DNA of 64,000 nucleotides from Axinella damicornis. Lineage: Eukaryota; Porifera; Demospongiae; Axinellida; Axinellidae. Below are positions 33,478 to 43,900 of this stretch, in pieces. Position numbers and translations under genes: made by a program. Each line of letters begins with the position of its first letter. The stretch's first letter is position 1. The stretch spans positions 4,854,626 through 4,918,625 of the forward strand of contig OZ007511.1 of assembly GCA_963931865.1 (NCBI GenBank). The letters run 5' to 3'. The notes under the pieces are model-generated. The model ran no database searches, had not been told where the DNA came from, and saw only the letters and a program-made list of their open reading frames with translations.

Positions 33478-33604
33478 GTAGGGTGAAGCCTCTGGTAGTA
33501 AGCCACATATAACAGTGTGAGTGCTGCAAGCGACAAGCACTGGGGTGAGAAGGCCTGGGCTGGGAACGAGGCTAATTGCGGGCACTGGGTGCACTCCCAC
33601 CTAG

Positions 33605-33690
33605 CCTTGTTCCCAGGCACCCCAGCATTTTGTCACATACTGTGCAATTATGCGACCAAAAGCTGGGGAGTAGCCTGGGAACGAGGCCCA
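33605..33690. mobile_element. MULE-like MITE
   Basis: It runs from TAGCCTTGTTCCCAGGC to GCCTGGGAACGAGGC. The arms extend over CCCAGC(A/T)TTTTGTC and its inverse. No clear target duplication remains. Confidence 0.65.
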
Positions 33691-33918
33691 CAATCTGGAT
33701 GCATATACTGTCATGTAGCCATTCTATCCTCCAGCCTAGTAGCTAGGTATGCAAAGCTGCCATGCATGCTGCCATACTGCCAACTTGTCGATGCTGCCAT
33801 ACTGCCAACTTGTTGATGCTGCCATACTGCCAATTATGGTCACATGGAGGTGGGATTTTCTGCATCTAATTCAGTACTTCTGGGCCATTCATCTCAGAAT
33901 GGAAGTTGGTCTGATTAC

Positions 33919-33962
33919 TAGCCTCATTCCCAGGTCGTGTGGGAGGCCTGGGAACGAGGCTA
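33919..33962. mobile_element. 44-bp MULE-like MITE
   Basis: Ends TAGCCTCATTCCCAGG and CCTGGGAACGAGGCTA. Flanks GTCTGATTAC and GTCTGATAC differ by one base insertion. Confidence 0.75.
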
Positions 33963-34212
33963 GTCTGATACCAGACCGTCCAAGAAAGGGTCTGGTAGAA
34001 CTGAATGCGTGGAAATTCACTCCCCTTATACATGTACCTGGTGATCATCCCTCTCCTCTTGCCCCTCAGAACCACCACCACCACTGCAGATCATTCACAG
34101 CGAAGGAGGCCAGGATGTTGAGGGTGGACGTGGGATCATTCTTAAATCGACCTCCTCACCCTCGTGGTTGACACTATCAGAGAGTTTTGATCACATGGAA
34201 CATAGCTAACAC

Positions 34213-34354
34213 ACTGTATAGATCAATTTCATTATGGCATCTTTTACCATGGGAACTGGAGGGCATTATATCACCATGACACATGCAATATCCACGATCT
34301 TTTTGCCCTCCAGTTTCTATGGAAAAATGCTATGGAATCGATCTATACAGTGAT
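34213..34354. mobile_element. 140-bp MITE downstream of the LAGE3-like exon
   Basis: Inverted arms of about 47 bp begin ACTGTATAGATC and meet around AACTGGAGGGC. No ORF is seen. Confidence 0.7.
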
Positions 34355-34963
34355 ACTTCTTACTTTATCTGTTATGCTCTTGATCCACTGAAGCTTCATC
34401 CTAGTCTCGTGCCCATGCCTCACTCGTGGGTGGGGTATGGGCATGAGACATTACTACTCTGTGATCATGACAGCATCCACTTAGCTAAGTTGCTAACTGA
34501 ATGTTGCCATGACAGGATGGTTCTTGGGACTCTCACATGAGAAACCCTTGCTATAGATGCATGCATTCCTTGTATGTATTCAGTTTCCACCCACTCATAA
34601 GTTATGAAACTAGCTACCAATAGTTAAGCAGCCATGCTCCCAGATGCTCAACAAATCAGTCAGTTGCACAAAGTAAGGTGGCACAGATCGAGGGCACAGT
34701 CCTGAACTGGGAAAAACAGATGTTCATGGGAGGAAAACAATAATTAGCTATTATTGTCTATACCCAGTCAATTAGTTCTTCTGCATCATGATTGTGAGAT
34801 CTAGAACAGATTTGCGAGCTCCAGTCAGTGGATGTCCTTCATGGTCACAAGTGATTGAATGACAAACAAAACAACCATTTCTTGCTGATCACTGACGCCA
34901 TATTCCTCTGTGCCACTGATATCGATGTTAATTCCTTTTCATCCATGAAAGCATATCAGGCCC

Positions 34964-35059
34964 TAGTCTCGTTCCCAGACCCAAACAACCCCAGCGAAGA
35001 TAGCTTGCAGTACTGCAAGCGATCTTCGCTGGGGTTGTTTGGGTCTGGGAACGAGACTA
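34964..35059. mobile_element. 96-bp palindromic MULE-like MITE
   Basis: An almost perfect hairpin made only of the TIR sequence of the 632-bp element at 35387-36018. It is flanked by ATCAGGCCC and ATCTGGCCC, 8 of 9 identical. Confidence 0.9.
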
Positions 35060-35386
35060 ATCTGGCCCTGCAACCATCCTTCTATGGCCACCCATATTAT
35101 CGTCCACTTAGCTATAGATTATGAATTGCTGTTGTACTGTTTCCGACCACCACAAGGACAGGGAGGCCACTCTCCCACCATCCCCATTGAACACACATAT
35201 CGTAACCACGAAGTCATGCCTGCAACGAATATCTCAAATGCACGCGTAGTGCAGTTTTAATCACCGCTAGCGCAGGCGCTAGCTAGCCCCGCCCTTATTT
35301 GGTGGCCCGGGCAAAGCATTATATTTCCGTTCCGTTCCGGAAGTCTCTTTCCCACACCATGCAGGTTAAGTAACCCGCCAGGCTAT

Positions 35387-36018
35387 TAGTCTCGTTCCCA
35401 GACCCAAACAACCCCAGCGAAGATCGCTTGCAGTATCTCGCGGGGAAGGAGGGTCTGGTCATTTGACCACGTCACGGGCATGGCAACGCGGATCTACAGA
35501 ATGTTGACAATTTCATTTACACGTGACGTCATTTCCGTAGTATAAAATTTCGCCCCATACTGTACATTGAGTTAAGCGTTTGTTCATCTGTCATGGCTTG
35601 TTCACAAGCGCTCGAGCGTTGTCGCTGCCTGGTGACTCTATGGCCTTACAGTACTGCCTGATGACATACCTGACTGTCGTGATCGTCGGATTCTGCGCAG
35701 TGACTACCCCCAAGCACCTGCTGCCAGTACTAGCCACCATTTTATCTTGCCGCTTTGAACGGTAACAAGTCCATGAGCTACTTGCCGTACGCTGTATTGG
35801 CATCAATCGTTTCACTAGTCTGGACTGCCATCTACATCCAAGTCATTTTGAGAGCGCTTCTAAACCAGCGGAAAAATATTTACGGTAGAATTATGATAAT
35901 TAACCTGCATACCAGGCGTAGATCCGCGTTGCCCACGGTCAAATGACCAGACCCTCCTTCCCCGCGAGATACTGCAAGCGATCTTCGCTGGGGTTGTTTG
36001 GGTCTGGGAACGAGACTA
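35387..36018. mobile_element. 632-bp MULE-like element, 82-bp perfect TIRs, perfect 9-bp TSD
   Basis: Identical inverted arms of 82 bp start TAGTCTCGTTCCCAGACCC. Direct repeats CCAGGCTAT lie at 35378-35386 and 36019-36027. The interior has a TATA-like box (GTATAAAA near 35540) about 50 bp before an ATG. Two plus-strand frames (35580-35765 and 35755-35946) are hydrophobic enough to suggest membrane segments. On the minus strand, MVASTGSRCLGVVTAQNPTI runs into a GTATGT donor. No transposase is present. Confidence 0.9.
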
Positions 36019-36276
36019 CCAGGCTATAGTAACTGGCTAAGAGGGAAACACAGCTAGAGCGTTCCAGAATCGAGTTGTAATCGTCGCTATATAAGAGGTC
36101 TCTGCCGTCAATTGACTTGCAGTGAGATAGCCGTTGCAACCAGAGGAAAAACTGTGAGAACTGTGCTTGTTTGATTTCGGGGTGGGCCACTGTTTGATCA
36201 ACCAATATGGCCCAGTGTGAATCGATTCCATACTATGTGCTGGAGGTGGTTAGTCTTAGTCTTATGACTCCCAGAA

Positions 36277-36447
36277 CTAGCCTTGTTCCCAGGCCTAGCG
36301 CCTACCACATTTTCTGTTCTTCGGTTTGCCGTTGACAAATCCGCAAATAATTTGCAGATTTGTCAACGGCAAACCGAAGAACAGAAAATGTCAATTGTCA
36401 ATACACGGAAGCACTGAGAAGAGCAGTGAAAATAGGGAAGGCCTGGT
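36277..36447. mobile_element. MULE-like MITE with a strong internal palindrome
   Basis: The left end is TAGCCTTGTTCCCAGGCC and the right end (GGAAGGCCTGG) has decayed. Inside is a nearly perfect palindrome around 36311-36391 containing CTGTTCTTCGGTTTGCC and its inverse. The CTGTTCTTCGGTTT block is shared with copies near 32930 and 33380. Confidence 0.65.
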
Positions 36448-36468
36448 AATATCCATCTTGTGAACGAT

Positions 36469-36648
36469 GTCAGGTGGGGCCCAACCACAAATGAGTTTAA
36501 ACACTGGCCGACAAAGTTGTGTAGAGTGTCTGGAGTCTTGACTAGCCGTGGAGCCTTCGAACCTAGATGTTAGCTAATTCGTTCCCAGGCTCCTCCCCAG
36601 CTTTTTGTCGCATACTGTGAACTGATCCAGGACCTGCTGAAACGACTA

Positions 36649-36679
<31 letters not shown>

Positions 36680-36703
36680 GCATCCACCTCACGTCCACCT
36701 GAC
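36469..36703 (-). mobile_element. GTCAGGTGG-ended MITE, copy 2, with a 28-nt C run
   Basis: Ends GTCAGGTGG and CCACCTGAC are perfect inverses. It is homologous to 33087-33289 in opposite orientation. It contains a nested TAGCC-type fragment near 36575-36620 and a run of 28 C at 36651-36678 where copy 1 has only GG/CC. Confidence 0.75.
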
Positions 36704-36709
36704 CTTCCC

Positions 36710-37240
36710 CATTTTTGCCCTCTAACCCACTCCTTGTGCGTGAAGCTCTCGAAACCGTTGCTCGAGGACGTTCTGTAGTTCCCGGAACGCAGCATTTGAT
36801 GCTTCAGCAACGGTTGAGTAGGCGCCCTTTTTGAATTGATGAAGCGCTGTATGCCAGAAAGTAGTTGAGAAAAGCTACGTGGTGTATAGGGCTTTCCGTC
36901 ATCACGCCTGACCTCCTTTACGAACACGCAAAGCCAATGACACAGCTCAGCCATATCGCTAGTGCAAAGCACTTCGATGGGGCATTTCTCGCCGCTACGC
37001 TCGTTTCGCTCCTCTGTTCACGACATGAACACACGAACAGCCCACTGAGTAGATTTCTATGTGTTTTTCACAACGATTGACTTCTTAGCAGCTTCGATTT
37101 CCTTGCTTGAAATAGTAGCAAAACGTTGCTTCGGTTGTTTCTTCTTCGGGTTTGGTCGAGGGCGCTTCTTTTCAGGGACAAAGTCGTCCTCTGTGAATTG
37201 GGAACGACCTTTTCGAACAGCTGCGCGTACGATCATGGCG
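36710..37240 (-). pseudogene. Crypton/KIAA1958-like tyrosine-recombinase relic (N-terminal part)
   Basis: Minus-strand frames read RFATISSKEIEAAKKS with KNT, then after a stop and a frameshift a SAM-like segment with LCHWLCVFVKEVRRDDGKPY and PRSFSQLLSGIQRFI. These match the N-terminal core-binding region of Crypton-derived proteins of the KIAA1958/ZMYM type as I know it. In-frame stops around 37027-37066 and truncation at the MITE on its 3' side mark it as dead. Confidence 0.55.
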
Positions 37241-37424
37241 AAAACAGGAGAGCTAGAGAGAGACTCAGAGCTAGCTAGCTCACACTGTACTAACATTCAA
37301 ATTCAAATCGCCGGAAATGCACATGAGGTGTCACTGCAATTTTGTTACGCAATGCTACGCAATGACGTCATCGTCACGGTATAATATATTATATGAACCG
37401 TAGTAAAATCAGTGAATATACTAC

Positions 37425-37515
37425 CCTCGACCTCGGTCATTGGAAGTTTGCTGCTAGATATACCCTGAGCCGAAGGCGAGGGGTATATCTAGCAGCAAAC
37501 TTCCGATGACCGAGG
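37425..37515. repeat. Hairpin repeat
   Basis: Arms of about 40 bp (ACCTCGGTCATTGGAAGTTTG and its inverse) surround a GC-rich loop. A second hairpin, around GACAGTCACGAGC and GCTCGTGACTG, lies at 37612-37690. The two may belong to one element. Confidence 0.65.
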
Positions 37516-37906
37516 TTGAGTATATTTGGCATATACACCTCCTTACTAAACCGTGCTGCAGTATGTATGACGTAGCCATAGTGAGATAAGCCAGTTAGAT
37601 CACGCCTATAGTCGGGATGTATCCGGTTGACAGTCACGAGCACTTCGCGCCCGAGGGCTCGTGACTGTAAATTGAATACATCCCTCCTAGGAAACTATAA
37701 CATATACTCACCTGTGCTTCTATGGGATGACGTCGTCATCATATGTACGTATGTATCTCATCTACTTGATTATCACAGAGGAGCAGGGGCTCTGACTGAG
37801 TCCCTTCATCCCGCTAGTCCTCCCCAACCACACTCCCTCTTTCATGATTGCTCCTGTGTGCTCCGCTTGTGAACCAGTACCTCCTCTCTTGCTTGTAGAC
37901 GTGGAA

Positions 37907-40900
37907 ATGAGCACTGAACCTCACAGAGGTAGGTGGATGTACACTAGCTTTGATGGAAAATTCAAATCCATCTTTATCTCATGTACAGGCTGTAGTTAAG
38001 ATAGAGATAGCTTATGTAGTTACCATAGTAACACAGCTCATATAGTTAGGATAGCAACAGCTCATGTTTCATCATCAGAACTAGTGTGGGACTCCTTACA
38101 TTCAATAAGCAAACAATAACTACAGGATATTAAATTACGAATGACATGATGTGATCTGCTGAAATATTTGTAGATCGGTTACTAGCCTGGAAACTTATTT
38201 CTGGTTTGTATCACTCAGTATACCCGTTTCTTCACATCTACTATTTCAGGTGCTCTCTTGGGCATTACTGACCTTGCAACAGTCTTCAATGACACTTACC
38301 CGTGTCGTGCCAAATGGTATAACCTCGGCATCCAGCTCCGAGTGGATGTGGGGACTTTGGATTGCTTTCAGGTCAAGTACGGTGATCCTGGTGACCGACT
38401 TAGGGAGGTCTTGAAAACTTGGTTGACATCTAGTGGAAAACCCACATGGGGGGGCATGATTGAGGCCCTTAACAGCCCTGTCATTAAGGAGGCCCTGCTA
38501 GCTGAGGAACTACAGCGAAAGTACTGCCCCAGTGGACAGCCACATGTAGATGGTGAGTGACTTCATGTTATTATCTCACTGGATCATCGCCGCTAGCTAT
38601 GTGCTGTTAGTGAACTCAGTAGCATAAGCCAAACCTAGGTCCTGGACAATAACTTTATGGTTCAAGTCTTTAATTCCATGACTCATGCGTGCACTTATGC
38701 CACTGAGAAAATTTGGTGTGGACGTAACATTGTGTGGTGGTAAGCAATGCACGCCTAATATAGGACATGCTTGAAGAGGAGGTTTAATGAAAGCCACGCC
38801 CAAAGGTTTGTGACTAAATGCGATAATGCATACACTAGCTGTAACAGCATGCAACCACCTTATTAAGATGGCGACGGTATCTGACATGTACCACTCCATC
38901 CTCCTCCAATAATTGCAAGCTGGCCAGCATGTCTCCGACTAGAAGATGTGAACTCCACAACATGACTAGGAGTAATTCTCGTTGGTAGCCAAGAAGCAGC
39001 GGCATCCCAAGGGTCATGGTTCTGACATAACTGTACTGATTCTACGTACTTTGTACTCGTGCACTAAATGATGCTGCATGCTTGGAAGGAAAAATGCACT
39101 TATATATGTACCTAGTACCAATTAAGGTGCACTTAATAATAACATGTTTGCGGTAACCTCCCTCCAAGAGCATCAATCCCTAACTGAGCCAGAGGTCAAG
39201 CATTGTCATAATTCTGATTACACTTTGCAGTTTCTAGAAATATAAGAACACAGTGCTGTCCTTTCATTTAGGCCAACTCACTCCTCTGCTGGAAGCTGCT
39301 GTTCTCACCCCTCCACTGGAAGCTGCCCTTTTCAATCCTCCACTAGAAGCTACCCCTCCCACTCCTCCCCCACTCACACCTCCCACTCCTCCCCCACTCA
39401 CACCTCCCACTCCCCTCACTCCATGCAGTAATGAGGGGGTTAGCTCACCTCAACTCTCCTCCGGTGTAGGAGAGCTGCCTTCCCAGTCTCCCACAAAGCA
39501 GCTCAAAGACGTACAGGCTCATCCACTTAGTCTAGAGGAAGAGATTAAGCAGTTTGAGGAAAAATACGCAGACCTTGTGGTCTCTGTCCGAAATGCTTTC
39601 AAAAGAGGAGGGATTTCCTTTGAAAAGGTCCAGAATCGTCTTATGCAGCTCCCAGTATCTTTGAAGCAGTATGCTAGACTGCTTCAGAGCGAAGCATCAC
39701 GCCTTGCTCGTGCTTCAAGCATCGATGAGCTCTTCTTCATTCTGTCCCCACACTGGGACTTTCTAAATCCTAGTCTTCTTGCCTATCTGGCTCACAGATT
39801 TGGTGATGAGCGAACGAAACGGTCAGTAGCGGAATACCTGGGAGAGTTGAGAGAGTTTCGAAAGCGAACCAAAATCAGCAACTTTATTGAGCTGTGGACT
39901 GGTGTGCTTCTACCTGATACTCAAGAGGTTGTCATGGAATTGGGAGACAACTGGAAGGAAAAAAGTCTTGAACAACTGGAGAAGCTTCGAATTGAGATCT
40001 CACATAAGCTCTGTTTCGAAAATTATGTGATGCCACTGAAAGAAGTCAAAGTATCCAGCGTGGATGCTGTATTCTCACTCCCGGGGTCAGTAGATATTGG
40101 CAGTTTTGAGCTTGAGAGTTTGCAGGGATTTTTCCGAGAGCACCAGGTACTAAAGATTCTACGCAATGGAGCCTGTATCTTCAAACTTCAACTTCAGCAG
40201 GTACACCCTTTCTGTTTGTGTACCCACCTCCGAATCATTTGTTTGTCTCTCAGGAGAAATACCGTAGTCGCGCGTTATTAGGCGCATCTCACTTATAGGC
40301 GCATATTCGCTGTTAGGCGCTGGTTCAACTCTCGTCCCAGGTACTCGCTGCTAAGCGCTGCAGTCTTCTTTCAGAAACTCTGCCGTTTTCGATCATACGG
40401 AGTGTAAAACAGCTATAATTCCAATTGAAGCGCACTTCCTATTCATTATAAAAATATAGGCGCATCTCGCTTATAGGCGCATATTTCCTTCCTGTGGAGT
40501 TATAGGCGCATGCGCCTAATAATGCGCGACTACCGTGTATGCATTATTGGGGTTTGCTGAGTGATTCCTACCGGAGCATTGAGTGTATCTGTCTATATAT
40601 ACGTAATTGTGAACCACATGGCATTATTGTACAATTCGTAGTTTATTGGAGGCCTGATGCATATGCGTTTGGTTGTGTTTGAAAGTACAATGTACCAGTA
40701 TTGTTTCAACCGTCTTGTGTTCTGAGCCTGCAGGATGCATGAAAATTGCTTGATCGGACTGTTACACAGCAAAATTAGTGAAATTCGATACTCATATCTC
40801 ACAATTCCTGCCACAACCATATACCTTGTTCTCAGGCCACATGGCTTGGGATAATAGGGTCAGATTATTTGATCTCCCTGAATGCAATATACATGATATC

Positions 40901-43900
40901 ACCCATTATACCCTCACATGTTGCATTTGAAACTAGAGGTGCTCAGCAGAGCATGTACCCTGTGCGTTACTTCGACATGATATAGGTAGGCCTATTAATA
41001 CAGCATGCACGATGAGATGGCTATAGGCCTACCAACTTTTAATACAGCGATGTCAGCATGCAGATGAGATACCGCAAGTTGCAGTAATGTTAGAAGCAGG
41101 GTGTGGTCAAGTAGAACAAGACTTTCACGCAGCTTTTCTCAGCTTCTCGAGTGGATCTCTGGTCTGTGAGTTATGTAGATGCTAGTATTTTTCTGAATTC
41201 TGACACTGAACTTAGCCTTCAACAATGCCTTCACTGCTCAAACTGCTGATTTTTGTGTCCACAGACAGACAGACGGATGGACAAAAACCGATCACTTAAG
41301 CCCTGCTGCATGCATGCGCATGGGGTAATTATGTGCACCAGGTTTGGGAACACATTGTACTGTCACCCATTTTACCCTCCTGTTTGGGATAACTAATTAC
41401 ATGCTTACCTCTTTTTTTGTATTGCACTAGCCACCACCAATAACACATGTGAAGTCAATGCAAACTGAAGGTGCTGTTGAGGTGGAGGAGGTACGTTCTA
41501 TACAACTAGGAATACACATTCCATATAAATAGGCGTGGTTTCGTGGGCCACGTAGGGCTGTGGATTTTCCAACATCACAATTATTGTATCCATATAGTTG
41601 ATTATATCACGATTATGCCGCAAATTCCTGTTTGAAAGAGACCTGCATACACCATTCAAAGTCACAAGGCTACTAGGTCACAGCTACACAGACAGAAGCC
41701 ATGGCCATGCAAGCTTATGTATTCATAGCCCTGATTACTGTATTCACAGTCCTGCTAAGTACAGAGCTAATTATAAGTACAGAGCTAATTATAACGTTCG
41801 GTCACCGGTCAATTGACCGGTGAATTACGACTAGGGACCGCCCATTCGTAGTTGCAAACGGACAAGTATGGCCGGTCATAAGTGTGCTGTTGGAGATGAA
41901 CTTCTTTGCGAGTCCAGCAGCAACACAAAGAAGGCTAGGCGACAGATTACAAAGGCAACGTTTGAAAAATGGCAAAAAGGGCATGAAATCGAGCATCAGA
42001 CGCTATCTTGGCTGCGATGTGACCTCGATGCCAAAGGAACCCACGTGGTCTCTCTCTACTGCGCTATATGCAGGAAGTACGAAGCCAACATACGATCGCT
42101 GAAAAACTTCAGGAGAGATTGGATTGAGGGTTCGACAAACAGAAAACAAGCAACTTGATCGATCATGCTTCTAGTGATGCTCACAAAGCTGCAATGGCTA
42201 AGTTGAAAGTCGAGCGCTCGAGAGCTAGGGGTGAGTCGTCGGCTACGTCAACCACGATCGGGCGTCTTTTGTCATCGATGGACGACGAAACGCGAGAGAG
42301 AATGGCGAAAAAGTTTGACGTGTGTTTCATGATGGCAAAGGAAAGCTTACCATTCACCAAATACCCCGCGTTGTTGGAACTCGAATCTCGCCATGGAGTT
42401 GACTTGGGCCCAGCCTATCGCACGCCAGACTCAGCGAAGGCCTTCACTAGCTACATCGCTAAGAGCCAGCGCCAGACCTTCCTGAACGCACTATCGAGCT
42501 CTGGATCACGCTTTTTCAGTTTTTTGATGGACGGAACGACGGATGCTGGTAACCAAGAAGATGAGATGATTGTGCTTTTGTACTGCTCTAAGGATGCCAC
42601 TGCCCAAGAGATCACTCCATGTACTCGCTACTTGTCGATCCAGAGCCCAGGAAAGCTGATGCCAGTGGTTTGCTTTCGTGTGTCAATGAGGCCCTGAAAT
42701 TTATGGTCGTGGAAAATGTCTTGGACAAGGATAGCGTACTAGGAGTGGACGGCAGACCGGTGCTTGTTGGAGGAGGCACGAACAGAGCTTCAGTTAATAT
42801 TGGTAACCATACTGGATTGAAGGGTCAAATGCAACAGGCTTTGCCATGGCTTTACTGGTCGTGGTTTTACGCTCACCGTTTGGAATTGGCATGTAAGAAT
42901 GCATTCTCCAGCTCCCTTTTCACCAACATAGTCGAGATGTTGCTCCGTCTCTTCTACATCTACGAGAAGTCGCCAAAAAAGTCGTACGAGCTTACCAGCA
43001 TAGTGGATGATCTCCGGTGCGTTTTTGAATTTCCAAAAGGAGGACACCTTCCTGTTTGATCACATGGAACAAGATGGGTCACACATAAAAGAAAAGCACT
43101 TGTAAGGCTACCTTCTCAAGTGGAGACAACCCAAGATGTTAATTGGTTGTGCCATGTATGTAGAAGCCTTAAGGTAGGAAGCACGGCATCGGCGAAATCG
43201 CGCAATTTTGCTCATGAATAATTAATGAGATGACGTCACTCGCATACGGTTATTTAGAGTTATTCATCTGTTTACGTTTTCCCATGGCGGCAACCGGAAT
43301 AAACAAGGGGGGCTTCTCTCTTTGATGCGGCTAGCGGCCCTTTCAAGTTTCAAATCGGCACTCTGATGTGGCCATGCGGTACTTTGAAGATTTGTTTGAA
43401 CACTCTTTTTTTTTTTCTTTTTTTTTTTTAAGTAAAGAGCTATTCTGGCTTATTGAATGTAGCGATGGGCTATCTGAGTGTGAATAGCTAGGTGGAGTGA
43501 GCAGGAATGTTTGTGGGTCTGCTGAAGTGGCCGAAGAACAGCCTGGAAAGTGAACAGCCTCCGACAGCTCCCTGGCCAAGGTACTCTAGAGAGTTGACCT
43601 TTCGGCATTACAGGCCCCGCCCATTTTCGTGTTAGGGCGAATTTGGCTGGTTTGGTAGCTGGACTGGGCTTGTGAGAGGGAGTAGATGTGTGGCCAAAAC
43701 TCAGTAACCGTGAGGTGAACGTGGAAAAGCATCCCTAGTTTTGCAGGGGGTAGGTTGACCTTTTGGAAACTGGCCTTGGCTTGAGTCGGTTTTAGTTGGT
43801 GTGCGTGGAATTTTTTTTGAAAGCCTAGGGTAGCCAAACCTCTGTTTTTGAGGGTGGCAGTGAGTTTTGGGCTGTAGCCTGCAAGTGAGGAGAGCAGGTG

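Larger units (their letters stand above)
32765..34190 (+). pseudogene. LAGE3: LAGE3/PCC1-like KEOPS subunit, last two exons, with a one-base frameshift
   Basis: Exons 32765-32838 and 34090-34190 join in frame at a split Val codon (donor GTAAGT, acceptor CACTGCAG). The joined product has the Pcc1 signature: EPRR, a LSVEGSVLLV strand, FTAKEARMLRVDVGSFLN, and then the final helix DLLTLVVDTIREF and stop. Pcc1/LAGE3 is the small dimerising subunit of KEOPS, which makes the t6A modification of tRNA. Reaching the final helix needs the single C at 34148 to be skipped; as written, the frame ends at 34171 after PPHPRG. The change is either a consensus error or a real lesion. The N-terminal exon (the usual PFPS motif region) was not found. 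The 1.25-kb intron is packed with MULE-like MITEs. Confidence 0.7.
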
